This document shows positions 27,771 through 36,180 of a stretch of 64,000 nt of DNA, in pieces (position 1 is the first letter of the stretch; each line of letters starts with the position of its first letter). Position numbers and translations under genes: made by a program. Source of the DNA: Paenibacillus tianmuensis (GTDB taxonomy: Bacteria; Bacillota; Bacilli; Paenibacillales; NBRC-103111); contig NZ_FMTT01000002.1 in assembly GCF_900100345.1 (NCBI RefSeq), positions 62,001 to 126,000 on the forward strand, given 5' to 3'. The notes beneath the pieces were generated by a model. The model was given only the letters and a program-made list of their open reading frames with translations. It ran no database searches and was not told where the DNA came from.

Positions 27771-28845
27771 GAACGAGCTCCCCCTTATTGGTTGTTTGTG
27801 TATCCGTGTTGTGGTGAAATACGATTTTGCCGCATTGGCCGGAAGCCGCGAGCGCGAAAGCTTCCTCATACTGATCCAATGTAAAAGTGTGCGTAATGAG
27901 CGGCTTCAGATCGATCCGCGCCCGGTCGAGCAAGCCCTTGAGCTGGTACCAGGTCTGGTACATGCGCCGTCCGGTGATGCCTTCCACGCGAATTCCCTTG
28001 AAAATGATATGCCGCGACAGGTCGAGCGAGACCTCCCGGGTCGGAATGCCCAATAGCGAGACGCGGGCTGCCGGAGCCGCCGCTTCGAATCCGCCGCGGA
28101 TCGCGTCCGGGTGACCGGACATTTCCAGCACTACCTCCGCCCCTTCCCCGCCGGTATGCTCCATAATCGCCTGCACCATGGACGTCTCCTTGCTGTTGAT
28201 CGTCACGTCCGCTCCCATCGTGCGGGCCAGTCCCAAACGGTAAGCGTTTACGTCCACCGCCATCACCGTACCCGCTCCGCATGCTTTGGCCACCGCTACC
28301 GCCATCAAGCCGATCGGTCCGGTGCCGATGACAGCCACCGACTTGCCGACGATGTCGCCGGAAAGCACCGTCTGTACGGCGTTGCCCAGCGGGTCCTGCA
28401 AGCAAGCGAGCTCAAAGGGCAGCTGCGGATCGTTGTGAATCACGTTGGTCGCTTTGACGACCGCGTAGTCCCCGAAGCAGCCCGGCGCCGTGATGCCGAA
28501 GCTTTTCGTGTTCGGGCAGACGTGCGCGTTACCAGTCCGGCAGGCCTTACAGACGCCGCAGACGATATGCCCTTCCGCCGAGATGCGGTCCCCGAGCTTC
28601 ACGTTCGTAACCCGGCTTCCTACGGCTTCTACGACACCCGCGAATTCATGGCCGAATACGTTAGGCGTAACGACTGTTTGCTCCGCCCAGGCGTCCCATT
28701 GGTAAATATGTAAATCCGTGCCGCAGATTGAAGTCGTTTTCACCCGGACCAACACTTCGTCGGGACCACACACCGGAACGGGAACCTCCTTCAATACCGC
28801 GCCGAACGCCCGCTTTTCTTTCACAAGCCCTATCATTGTTCCCAT
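27742..28845 (-). CDS. tdh: L-threonine 3-dehydrogenase
   Basis: This is a 367-residue zinc-dependent medium-chain dehydrogenase oxidising L-threonine to 2-amino-3-ketobutyrate with NAD+. Catalytic zinc ligands are in TSICGTDLHIYQWD and GHEFAG. The structural zinc site is CGVCKACRTGNAHVC. The Rossmann motif is VIGTGPIGLMAVAVAK. GGAGGG lies 8 nt before the chosen ATG. The gene is first in the tdh-kbl operon and diverges from an XRE-cupin regulator. Confidence 0.93.
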   Translation of the reverse strand: MGTMIGLVKEKRAFGAVLKEVPVPVCGPDEVLVRVKTTSICGTDLHIYQWDAWAEQTVVTPNVFGHEFAGVVEAVGSRVTNVKLGDRISAEGHIVCGVCKACRTGNAHVCPNTKSFGITAPGCFGDYAVVKATNVIHNDPQLPFELACLQDPLGNAVQTVLSGDIVGKSVAVIGTGPIGLMAVAVAKACGAGTVMAVDVNAYRLGLARTMGADVTINSKETSMVQAIMEHTGGEGAEVVLEMSGHPDAIRGGFEAAAPAARVSLLGIPTREVSLDLSRHIIFKGIRVEGITGRRMYQTWYQLKGLLDRARIDLKPLITHTFTLDQYEEAFALAASGQCGKIVFHHNTDTQTTNKGELVHGQLELTAG

Positions 28846-28867
28846 CGTGCATCCCTCCGCCGGATGT

Positions 28868-28923
28868 TGTATAATATAATAAACCATTGTGCGCTATGGT
28901 GTACTTATACACTATATTATACA
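28868..28923. promoter_or_regulatory. inverted repeats between tdh and the XRE-cupin gene
   Basis: TGTATAATATA (28868-28878) is repeated inverted as TATATTATACA (28913-28923). GTGTA and TACAC elements lie between them. The symmetry and AT-rich content fit an operator for the adjacent regulator that overlaps the tdh promoter region. Confidence 0.5.
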
Positions 28924-29061
28924 TATGTATGTGATATTGTACATAGGTTAAAGCGGCACCTTGTAAAAATTTTTTTTCCTGCCGGCAAGTCCACACGGAA
29001 ACGTTGTGCGCGACCGCCGTTTGTTTATAATGGAGAGAGTAAAGCAGCAGGGGAGGATATC

Positions 29062-29622
29062 ATGGAGCACGAACAAATTCATAAGAAAATCGGCAAAAGT
29101 CTTCAAGCCATCCGCAAAGCCCGCTCGCTCAGCCTCGACCAAGTAGCGGAGCTGACGGGGGTCAGCAAAGCGATGCTCGGACAAATCGAACGCGGCGATT
29201 CGAATCCGACGATCTCGATCCTGTGGAAAATCGTGAACGGCCTGCGCATCTCGTTTACATCTCTGATCGAAGAGGAACCGGCCAAGGTTACGCATTTCCG
29301 CTTTGAGAATTTGGAGCCTTTTGTGGAGGAGGAGGGCCGGTACCGGGCGTTCCCGCTCGTTCCGTTCGACCAGCAGAAGCGCTTTGAAATTTATTCGGTA
29401 GAAATGGAAGCGAACTGCACCCACATTTCGGAGCCGCATAACGAGGGGATCGAAGAGTACATTTTGATGATGCAGGGCGAGCTCGACATCACGATCCAGC
29501 AGAAGACGTACACGCTGAAGGTCGGGGACGCGCTTCAGTTTACGGCGGACCAAAGCCATATTTATACGAATAAAACGGATCAGAAAACAATGTACCACAA
29601 CATCATCCTCTACCCTTCCTGA
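29062..29622 (+). CDS. XRE-family regulator with cupin domain
   Basis: This is a 186-residue regulator. The N-terminal helix-turn-helix is LDQVAELTGVSKAMLGQIER (about residues 24-43). The C-terminal cupin is marked by SEPHNEGIEEYILMMQGELD and VGDALQFTADQSH, which provide the His/Glu metal-type positions. Such proteins sense small metabolites, often amino acids. GGGGAGGA lies a few nt before the ATG. Divergent from tdh-kbl, it is the probable regulator of threonine breakdown (inference). Confidence 0.87.
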   Translation: MEHEQIHKKIGKSLQAIRKARSLSLDQVAELTGVSKAMLGQIERGDSNPTISILWKIVNGLRISFTSLIEEEPAKVTHFRFENLEPFVEEEGRYRAFPLVPFDQQKRFEIYSVEMEANCTHISEPHNEGIEEYILMMQGELDITIQQKTYTLKVGDALQFTADQSHIYTNKTDQKTMYHNIILYPS

Positions 29623-29636
29623 TCCGCAGCAAATGA

Positions 29637-29681
29637 AAACGGCAATCCGGGAAGCAGCGCCTCCTTCGGATTGCCGTTTTT
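29637..29681 (+). terminator. terminator of the XRE-cupin gene
   Basis: AAACGGCAATCCG pairs with CGGATTGCCGTTT (13 bp) and is followed by a T run. It is 15 nt after the stop. Confidence 0.9.
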
Positions 29682-29753
29682 GCTACGCTATAGCAGGAAC
29701 TCCTGCTCAGTAACCGCCAAAATGTATCCCGTGTTTGCTAATCAAACGGGAAC

Positions 29754-30797
29754 TTAATGAAGTGTTTTCATTGCCTCAGTCGTAAAGGGAACCATTTCGG
29801 CTGTTCGGCCGTCGCGGATATTGTTTGCCCAAAGAGGGTCCACCAATAATGCCCGACCTACGGCTACCAGATCAAATTCTTGACGTTCCAGCCTCTCGAT
29901 TAACCCGTCGTCGATCTTCGTATTATCGGCTCCCTTTCCTTCGGTAAAGAGGCTCGTAAAAACGCCATCCAGACCAACCGATCCGACCGTAATCGTTGGT
30001 TTCCCTGTCAACTTTTTTGTCCATCCAGCAAGATTCAGATCGGAACCTTCGAACTCCGGCTCCCAGAAACGGCGCGTTGAGCAGTGGAAAATATCAACGC
30101 CCGCGTCGACCAAGGGCGCCAAGAACTGTTCCAGTTGCTCAGGTGTTTCAGCCAATTTCGCTGTGTAGTCACTCATCTTCCATTGAGAGAAACGAAGCAC
30201 GATTGGGAATTCCGGTCCGACGGCACGGCGGCATGCTTCGATAACCTCCACTGCGAAGCGGGTGCGCGCAACCATGTCACCGCCATAGCTGTCGGTTCGC
30301 GTGTTGGTTTTCTCCCAGAAAAATTGGTCGATTAAATATCCATGCGCGCCGTGAAGCTCGATGCCGTCGAAGCCAAGCCGCTTGGCTTCGGATGCTGCCT
30401 GTGCGAAGCCTTGGACGATTGCGGTGATTTCCGATTCCGAATAATCGCCTACATGGCCTTGCGCTCCCATATGCCAAATCTGCGGTATGATCCGTCCGCC
30501 CGCCGCGTGTACCTCAGTCACTACGTTTGCCCAACCGTTTAATGCAGCTTCACCATAGAAGTGCGGTACGTTGGCTTGATTGGACGAATCCGGATGATGG
30601 ATTACCGTACCTTCCGTCACGATAAGTCCGACACCGTTTTCGGCCCTGCGTCGGTAATAGGCGGCCACATCCAAACCTGGCACGCCGTCCGGGGAAAATT
30701 GCCGGGTCATCGGTGCCATCACGATACGATTAGGCAGAGTCATACTTCCGCTTGCGAATGGTTTGAACAAGGCCTGAACAGATTGAGAATAGCTCAT
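29754..30797 (-). CDS. old yellow enzyme-family ene-reductase
   Basis: This is a 347-residue FMN-dependent NADH:flavin oxidoreductase. The TIM barrel is recognisable from SGSMTLPNRIVMAPMTRQFS at the start, through GFDGIELHGAHGYLIDQFFW (catalytic His-Gly-Ala-His region) to VAVGRALLVDPLW near the end. GGAGG lies 5 nt before the ATG. The neighbouring TetR gene lies upstream on the same strand, and both have an identical half-site operator, suggesting control by electrophiles or a similar inducer. Confidence 0.88.
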   Translation of the reverse strand: MSYSQSVQALFKPFASGSMTLPNRIVMAPMTRQFSPDGVPGLDVAAYYRRRAENGVGLIVTEGTVIHHPDSSNQANVPHFYGEAALNGWANVVTEVHAAGGRIIPQIWHMGAQGHVGDYSESEITAIVQGFAQAASEAKRLGFDGIELHGAHGYLIDQFFWEKTNTRTDSYGGDMVARTRFAVEVIEACRRAVGPEFPIVLRFSQWKMSDYTAKLAETPEQLEQFLAPLVDAGVDIFHCSTRRFWEPEFEGSDLNLAGWTKKLTGKPTITVGSVGLDGVFTSLFTEGKGADNTKIDDGLIERLERQEFDLVAVGRALLVDPLWANNIRDGRTAEMVPFTTEAMKTLH

Positions 30798-30968
30798 AGT
30801 AACCTCCAAATTAAATTATGTTAATTTTTCGACATGTTGTCATCAGCGTTAAAAGAGTTACAATCAGCATCTTGAATTCGGATTTTTGCTTATGTATTTG
30901 GATAATCCCGGAGAACCACCTCCTTCAATCTCACTTTTATTGTCAATTGTTTACCGACTGACCCTTTA

Positions 30969-30984
30969 TTGACTACGCGGTCAA
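30969..30984. promoter_or_regulatory. TTGAC-N6-GTCAA palindrome upstream of the ene-reductase
   Basis: TTGAC (30969-30973) and GTCAA (30980-30984) are separated by 6 nt. The same half-sites and spacing occur just upstream of tetR at 31607-31622, so this is a probable TetR operator for the ene-reductase gene. Confidence 0.6.
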
Positions 30985-31002
30985 AAACTTCGCAAAAAAA
31001 GA

Positions 31003-31587
31003 TCAAGATTCGAGCATCGCAAAAGACGTACGTAAGACCGCATCGATCTGCTCTCGGGAAGCACCTGATCTCTCCATGATTTTCGCGCCGAGAAGAGCGT
31101 TGTTCAGGTAAGCAGCAAGCTCTTTGCTGGTATAGCGGGTCATAATGAACCGCTGCTCCTGACCGCTACGGATGATCTTCTCAAGTATTTGTTCGACATT
31201 GGCGAACATCATCTCTATTTCGCGGGTTACTTCCTCATCGTTGGTTCCGAATTCCAGCACGGAATTTACCATGAAACATCCTCTACGAATGGTTTCGTTG
31301 CCTTGACATAGCGCAGCATCGCGTATGGCCTCCAACTTTTTCAAGGGGGACACTTCCTCCTGAGAGGCCAGTTCTTCCAGCACGGATACACTCTGTTCGC
31401 GATACAACGCCAACGCCTTTAAAAACAAGGCCCGCTTATCTTCAAATACGCAATACAAGCTTTGCTTCTTAATCCGCGTCGTACGGGTCAAATCCTCAAA
31501 GGAAGTCGACTTAAAGCCTTTCGTCCAGAACACTTCCATGAACTGGTACAGTGCACGATCGACATCAAATTCTCTTGGTCTGCTCAT
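31003..31587 (-). CDS. TetR-family repressor
   Basis: This is a 194-residue repressor with an N-terminal TetR helix-turn-helix (FKSTSFEDLTRTTRIKKQSLYCVF, residues about 25-48). A helical ligand and dimer domain follows. It contains Cys residues (ALCQGNETIRRGCFMVNS) typical of the subgroup with the TetR_C domain. No strong ribosome site is seen before the ATG. It probably represses itself and the ene-reductase gene downstream. Confidence 0.85.
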   Translation of the reverse strand: MSRPREFDVDRALYQFMEVFWTKGFKSTSFEDLTRTTRIKKQSLYCVFEDKRALFLKALALYREQSVSVLEELASQEEVSPLKKLEAIRDAALCQGNETIRRGCFMVNSVLEFGTNDEEVTREIEMMFANVEQILEKIIRSGQEQRFIMTRYTSKELAAYLNNALLGAKIMERSGASREQIDAVLRTSFAMLES

Positions 31588-31606
31588 AGGGCAATGATAT
31601 CAATTC

Positions 31607-31622
31607 TTGACCATGAAGTCAA
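31607..31622. promoter_or_regulatory. TTGAC-N6-GTCAA palindrome upstream of tetR
   Basis: This repeats the half-sites and spacing of the copy at 30969-30984. It lies 20 nt before the tetR start, a position suited to autorepression. Confidence 0.65.
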
Positions 31623-31657
31623 AAATCGTTCGCCGGTGTAAGGTGCTTATTCCAAAA

Positions 31658-31687
31658 CAAAAAAACTTGCCTGATCTTTGGCAAGTT
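31658..31687 (-). terminator. terminator of the iron-complex binding protein gene
   Basis: On the minus strand AACTTGCC pairs with GGCAAGTT around 8 nt, followed by TTTTTTG. It lies about 93 nt after the gene's stop codon. Confidence 0.8.
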
Positions 31688-31779
31688 TGGCTTTAGTGCT
31701 AAGGTAAAAATACAGTGCCAATAAAATGGAGTGCCCCAAATCTATATATTGAGTCTAGGAATATACCGGCTGTGCAAAT

Positions 31780-32760
31780 CTAGAAACTATCAAACCTTTT
31801 GCGAATGTCCTCAAGCAGCAGCTTGGCCGCTATAATGCCCCCGGACGTATTCCAGATCGGCTCGTTGACGACGAAGGCCCGTTTCGTTTTGACGACGGTC
31901 ATGTTTTGAGCGAGCGGGCTGCCCAGCCATTCCTCGGCCGTTTTCTTGGCTCCGGTGTCCCCTTGACGGTCTGAGACGAAATAGAACATCACGTCTCCGT
32001 CGAGCACGGTCATTTGCTCCTGCGTAATGTCGGCGGAGAAATCGTCCTTGTTCTGGGCGTCCGGACGGGCAAAGCCGAGCTGGTTCAAAATAATTCCGGC
32101 GAAGTTGTTCTTGTAATAGACGCGAACCTTGCCGGGCTGGAAGCGGGCCAACGACACGCGCATTTTGGTCTTGTCGCCCAAGTGCGCTTTGGTCTGCTCG
32201 ACCGCTTTGTTGTAATCGTCCAGCACAGCCTTGCCTTCGGCTTCTTTGTTCAGCGCCGCGGCATACAGCTTGAAGTTGTCGATCATGCTGTCGCCCAGAT
32301 TTTCCGTAAAGACCGTAGGCGCGATGGCCGACAGCTGCTGGTAAATTTTCTCCTGGCGCACCTTCGTCCCGAGAATCAGATCTGGCTTCAGCGTCGCGAT
32401 GACTTCGACATTCGGCTGCGTCTCGTCCCCGATCATCTTCACGTCGGCCATCTGCTCTTTAATATGCTCGAACCACGGATCGCCGATCCAGGATTTCACC
32501 GCGGCTACCGGTTTGATACCGAGCGCCAGCAGTGATTCGGTTCCCTGATTCGTCAGAACGACGACCCGCTGCGGAGTGCCCGTGATTTTCGTCTCCCCCA
32601 TGGCATGCTTAATCGTCCGGGACGCCGTTTCCTGCGAAGGCTGCTGCCCCGCCTCCGGTTTCCCGCTCCCTCCGCCGCAAGCCGCGGCGACCAAAGCGAG
32701 AGCGGAAGTTTCTGTGATCCGCCTTCGATTTGAACCCGATGAGCGTGATGCCGCGGACAA
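31780..32760 (-). CDS. ferri-siderophore-type ABC binding lipoprotein, doubtful 5' end
   Basis: This is a 326-residue periplasmic-binding protein of the FeuA/FhuD type: RVVVLTNQGTESLLALGIKPVA, then DLILGTK, and a C-terminal LLLEDIRKRFDSF. A lipobox-like LVAAACGGGSG is present. However, the hydrophobic stretch before it is only about ten residues, and the only start in frame is a TTG without ribosome site. A stop codon closes the frame just upstream. Either the signal peptide has been damaged by a frameshift, or the real start is unusual. No permease or ATPase genes are adjacent. Confidence 0.65.
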   Translation of the reverse strand: MSAASRSSGSNRRRITETSALALVAAACGGGSGKPEAGQQPSQETASRTIKHAMGETKITGTPQRVVVLTNQGTESLLALGIKPVAAVKSWIGDPWFEHIKEQMADVKMIGDETQPNVEVIATLKPDLILGTKVRQEKIYQQLSAIAPTVFTENLGDSMIDNFKLYAAALNKEAEGKAVLDDYNKAVEQTKAHLGDKTKMRVSLARFQPGKVRVYYKNNFAGIILNQLGFARPDAQNKDDFSADITQEQMTVLDGDVMFYFVSDRQGDTGAKKTAEEWLGSPLAQNMTVVKTKRAFVVNEPIWNTSGGIIAAKLLLEDIRKRFDSF

Positions 32761-33058
32761 TCTGCTTTTGGAAGATCATAACAAAAGGGTTCATCCGTGC
32801 TAAAAAGGGGATATGGTAATAAAGGACGGGGATTGGACAAAATAGACGCAGCCCGCTCTTGGCGAATGCGTCTATACGTTTTTATTGAAAACCTTTACAT
32901 TTACATTTTTGATCTGTTTCAGGGTATAATAGGATAGTGTAATGAAAAGAACAATCGAGTAGACTAAGCACAAGCACTACAAGAAGGATATTTGACACCG
33001 TATAGCGCCAAGGAATAAATCGCAAGCTGATTCTCTCATTCCAAGGAGGAGCCATTCC

Positions 33059-33157
33059 ATGTCAGACTATCAAATCCGCTTATTGAAAGCGTTCTCCCTG
33101 CTGCTGTTTCTATTATTGGTGATGGGCATCGAGTATTACAGCCAGCTTCACGGTTAG
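33059..33157 (+). CDS. 32-aa single-pass membrane peptide
   Basis: AAGGAGG precedes the ATG by 10 nt and opens 32 codons. The peptide has a charged start (MSDYQIRLLKAF), a strong hydrophobic helix (SLLLFLLLVMGIEYY) and a short polar tail. A TATAAT at 32925-32930 with TTTACA-type hexamers 18-19 nt upstream gives a plausible promoter and a 5' leader of about 120 nt. The stop codon overlaps that of the convergent sdaAA gene by four bases. Function is unknown. Confidence 0.6.
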   Translation: MSDYQIRLLKAFSLLLFLLLVMGIEYYSQLHG

Positions 33158-34065
33158 ACATGCTCCTTCTGCTCGCTCGTCCCGTTCCGCTTACGGTCGC
33201 GCAGCTGCTCCGTCAGCTTCCGTCCCGTCGGCGTCTGCGCCAGCCCGCCGAGCGCCGTTTCCCGGTGCTCTCGCGGCATAGCTTGACCAACCGACAGCAT
33301 AACGCCGATCACTTCGTCCGACGGAATGACGCTGCGTACGCCGGCCAGCGCCATGTCGGCGGCGGCGAGCGCATTGACGGCGCCAAGCCCGTTGCGAACG
33401 ATGCACGGAATTTCCACGAGTCCGGCAACCGGGTCGCAGATCAGGCCAAGCGTATTTTTCAGCGCCAAGCCGACCGCATGCATCGCCTGCTCTGGACTGC
33501 CGCCGCGCATTTCGACCAGCGCGCCCGCCGCCATCCCGATGGCGGAGCCGACTTCGGCCTGACAGCCGCCTTCCGCACCGGAAATGGACGAGTTGTTGGC
33601 AATGACATACCCGATCGCCCCGGCGCAAAACAGTCCTTCGACCAGCTTCTCGTCCGACCAGCCGAACCGTTCCTGCGAGCTGACGAATACGCCGGGGATA
33701 ATGCCGCAGGAGCCCGCCGTCGGCGTCGCCACCACGCGGCCCATCGAAGCGTTCACTTCCGATACGGCAAGCGCATAGGCCATCGCCGTACACGCTTCGC
33801 GGCCGGAGGAAGGATCGCCGCTCGCCGCGAAGGAAGCGACCCGGCCGGCGTCGCCGCCCGTCAGTCCGCTCCGTGAAGCCGTCGGCTGTTCGATGCCCCG
33901 CCGCACCGCTTCTTTCATCGTTTGATAATACTCCGCCATCTGGCGGATGACCTGCTCCCTCGTCTCGCCGGTTTCTTTCACCTGCTCCTCAATCATGAGG
34001 TGCGCGACCGTCGTCGATTCCGAGCGGCATAGTTCGGCCAACTGCCGCAGCGTATGAAATCTCAT
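33154..34065 (-). CDS. sdaAA: L-serine dehydratase, alpha subunit (Fe-S type)
   Basis: This is a 303-residue subunit of the 4Fe-4S L-serine dehydratase, which deaminates serine to pyruvate. It carries the cluster-binding Cys residues (PTAGSCGIIPG, GAEGGCQAEVGSA, LGLICDPVAGLVEIPCIVRN). AGGAG lies 9 nt before the ATG, and the start overlaps the sdaAB stop in an ATGA arrangement. It is third in the gcvH-sdaAB-sdaAA series under the glycine riboswitch. Confidence 0.93.
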   Translation of the reverse strand: MRFHTLRQLAELCRSESTTVAHLMIEEQVKETGETREQVIRQMAEYYQTMKEAVRRGIEQPTASRSGLTGGDAGRVASFAASGDPSSGREACTAMAYALAVSEVNASMGRVVATPTAGSCGIIPGVFVSSQERFGWSDEKLVEGLFCAGAIGYVIANNSSISGAEGGCQAEVGSAIGMAAGALVEMRGGSPEQAMHAVGLALKNTLGLICDPVAGLVEIPCIVRNGLGAVNALAAADMALAGVRSVIPSDEVIGVMLSVGQAMPREHRETALGGLAQTPTGRKLTEQLRDRKRNGTSEQKEHV

Positions 34066-34745
34066 GCTCTCATGCTCCTTTGTGCCAAATCGATGATCTT
34101 CGCGTCCGCCACGTCCGGCAGTAGGCAAATGGAGTCCAGCATGCCCTCCGGTGGAGCCGAATCCATCTCGATAACCGTCATTGCTTCGCCTTGACGACCC
34201 TTGCGGTCGACATCCATAAATCCGATATTGATTCCCGCCTCGCTGACAACCTTCGTAATCGAGGCGAGAATTCCCGTACGGTCCGAATGCTTGATCACCA
34301 GCATCGGGTACTGCGCTGTGCAGCTGACGTCAAAGCCGTTCAGTGAATGAATCTCAATGTTGCCCCCGCCAATGGAAGCACCCAGTACCTCCGCATAGCG
34401 ATCGCCCGACCACAGCTCGATTTTGGCCGTGTTTGGATGAGGCGCCGCCCCGGTTCCCGGCTCGAACGTGATCTCTATGCCGAGCGACCGGGCTTCGTCC
34501 AGCACATCCGGAATGCGGGGATCGTCCGTATCGTAGTCGAGCAGCCCCCCGGCGATCGCCAGATCGGTGCCGTGACCCCAATAAGTCTCCGCGAACGATT
34601 CGTACAGAAGCACGCGGGCTTTCTCCGGCCTGCAGCCGAGCAGTTGTCGCGCCACACGGCCGATGCGGACCGCACCGGCCGTATGGGAGCTGGAGGGACC
34701 GACCATCGCCGGCCCAATAATCGTAAACACATGCTTGAAGCGCAT
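34062..34745 (-). CDS. sdaAB: L-serine dehydratase, beta subunit
   Basis: This 227-residue protein has the family signature GPSSSHTAGAVRIGR near the start and a C-terminal ACT domain (MLVIKHSDRTGILASITKVVSEAGINIGFM) that is likely an amino-acid sensor. AAGAAGG precedes the ATG. It follows gcvH after 90 nt on the same strand and overlaps sdaAA by 4 nt. Confidence 0.93.
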   Translation of the reverse strand: MRFKHVFTIIGPAMVGPSSSHTAGAVRIGRVARQLLGCRPEKARVLLYESFAETYWGHGTDLAIAGGLLDYDTDDPRIPDVLDEARSLGIEITFEPGTGAAPHPNTAKIELWSGDRYAEVLGASIGGGNIEIHSLNGFDVSCTAQYPMLVIKHSDRTGILASITKVVSEAGINIGFMDVDRKGRQGEAMTVIEMDSAPPEGMLDSICLLPDVADAKIIDLAQRSMRA

Positions 34746-34835
34746 TGGACATACCTTCTTTCAACGGTTCGTCCGTTTTGACCGCCGGTTTTTGTTCTAA
34801 ACGATACTGTCCGATTTGCCCGGTTTGCCGGACGG

Positions 34836-35234
34836 TTAGTCCTGGCTTGCGACGAACTCGCCGTAGGCTTCGGCGGTAAGCAAGCTCTCCAGCGCTTGGC
34901 TGATTTCCCCGTCGATTTCCACTTCCACGATCCAACCGGCTCCGTACGGCTCGCTGTTGACCAGCTCCGGCGAATCGAGCAGCGCTTCGTTCACCTTCGT
35001 CACCGTCCCCGCAACCGGGCTGAACAGATCGGATACCGTCTTGACGGATTCGATCGTTCCCATCGGCGCATGCGCCTCCAGCTTGGCGCCAAGCTTCGGC
35101 AGCTCGACGAACACGATGTCTCCAAGCTGATGCTGGGCAAAATCCGTAATGCCGATCCGCACAGTCGTCGCCCCGCTCTTTTCCGCCCATTCATGCTCTT
35201 CCGTATAACGCAATCCCGCTTTCACTTCACTCAT
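34836..35234 (-). CDS. gcvH: glycine cleavage system H protein
   Basis: This is a 132-residue lipoyl carrier that shuttles the aminomethyl group between GcvP and GcvT. The lipoylated Lys lies in the [18 protein letters not shown] motif near residue 63. The ATG has AAGGG 8 nt upstream; a GTG three codons earlier with AGGAG at 6 nt is also possible. It is separated from gcvT-gcvPA-gcvPB and heads a unit with the serine dehydratase genes, behind its own glycine riboswitch. Confidence 0.92.
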   Translation of the reverse strand: MSEVKAGLRYTEEHEWAEKSGATTVRIGITDFAQHQLGDIVFVELPKLGAKLEAHAPMGTIESVKTVSDLFSPVAGTVTKVNEALLDSPELVNSEPYGAGWIVEVEIDGEISQALESLLTAEAYGEFVASQD

Positions 35235-35468
35235 CGTCAGCACCCTTTTCTCCTGAAATGAATAAATCCCAATCGCTTTGAAAACGCGGGCAGCAGCATG
35301 ACGGCGGCTCTGCCCCTATCGTGTTTCCGCTCCGCCTTGCTTGCCGTCGGCAAAACGGTCTGCTTCCTCTTAGCGTATCCGCCAATACCGGCGCTTTATC
35401 CGCGTCATCACCAGATTGAAGCGCTTCCACTCAAATTGCCCGGCTGTACCTGCTCGCTCGCAAACACC

Positions 35469-35509
35469 AAAAAAGGACAGGAAAAGGCATCTCGCCTTGT
35501 TCTCTGTCC
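35469..35509 (-). terminator. expression-platform terminator of the gcvH riboswitch
   Basis: On the minus strand GGACAG and CTGTCC close a hairpin containing a second AAGGC/GCCTT pairing, followed by TTTTTT. The 5' strand of the stem overlaps the 3' end of the second aptamer, so glycine binding should prevent termination. Confidence 0.85.
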
Positions 35510-35692
35510 CGGGTACCTGAGAGTTTAGGGCCGCTCGTCGCGCCGTTACCCCTTTGGTGGCTTACGCTCTCTCCAGAGGCGCGTCGGATGGCGGTACATT
35601 TACCTGAGAGATTAATCGCCATTCGGCAGGTTTGGCGACTTGCTCCTTCGGTGCCTTATGCGGGCTTATCGCGGCCGCTCCGGTCTCTCCCA
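35503..35692 (-). promoter_or_regulatory. tandem glycine riboswitch for gcvH-sdaAB-sdaAA
   Basis: Two glycine aptamers occur in series on the minus strand. The first runs from GGGAGAGACCGG to ATCTCTCAGGTAAA, the second from CTGGAGAGAGCG to ACTCTCAGGTACCCGGGACAGAG. These are the conserved GGAGAG and CTCTCAGG elements of the class. The terminator follows directly, giving an ON switch. The arrangement puts glycine-dependent control on both the cleavage carrier and serine deamination. Confidence 0.93.
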
Positions 35693-35726
35693 ACCATCGT
35701 CATTCGCTGTATTCACATCTCCTTCA

Positions 35727-35755
35727 AGAGTAATTCAACCGGGTGGGGATGTCAA
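35727..35755 (-). promoter_or_regulatory. promoter for the gcvH riboswitch transcript
   Basis: On the minus strand a perfect TTGACA (35755-35750) is followed after 17 nt by TACTCT (35732-35727), about 35 nt before the first aptamer. Confidence 0.6.
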
Positions 35756-35789
35756 GAATTCACACCAAAATCTTGCCTGACGTTTGCGG

Positions 35790-35819
35790 TTGACACAGGC
35801 CTGCTCTTTAGAGTATTAA
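35790..35819 (+). promoter_or_regulatory. promoter for the gcvT riboswitch transcript
   Basis: TTGACA (35790-35795) and TATTAA (35814-35819) are separated by 18 nt, about 40 nt before the plus-strand glycine aptamers. The divergent gcvH promoter is only about 35 nt away. Confidence 0.65.
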
Positions 35820-35859
35820 TGAATATAGAGCTATACAACCGAATACCGCGGATGAACGT

Positions 35860-36070
35860 AAAGGGAGAGACTACCGGAACGCACGGTAGCGCCGAAGGAG
35901 TAAGCCCGCCAAGCCGGGTGAATCTCTCAGGCAAAAGGACCTCTACCGGACGCAACTCTGGAGAGCGCCCTGCTTGCTTTATGCAAGGTTAGGGTCACCC
36001 AAGGGGAAACTTGTACGGCCGCTTCCATCCCGGAAGACTACAAGGTAACTCTCAGGTACAAAGGACAGAG
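35860..36070 (+). promoter_or_regulatory. tandem glycine riboswitch for gcvT-gcvPA-gcvPB
   Basis: The first aptamer runs from GGGAGAGAC to AATCTCTCAGGCAAAAGGAC, the second from CTGGAGAGC to AACTCTCAGGTACAAAGGAC. An A-rich linker pattern between them is typical of the cooperative tandem class. A terminator follows. Confidence 0.93.
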
Positions 36071-36072
36071 CG

Positions 36073-36136
36073 GAAGGACAGCACAGGCATGTGTTTTTGG
36101 CATGCTTACCTGCCTTTTCGTTCTGTCCTTTTTTCG
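36073..36136 (+). terminator. expression-platform terminator of the gcvT riboswitch
   Basis: AAGGACAG (just after the second aptamer) pairs with CTGTCCTT. Internal GGCA and TGCC segments extend the hairpin, and the stem is followed by a run of T. It lies about 45 nt before the gcvT start. Confidence 0.85.
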
Positions 36137-36180
36137 CTTGAACCCTGTCGCAATCCCATACTACGATTGAGGTGATCCGA

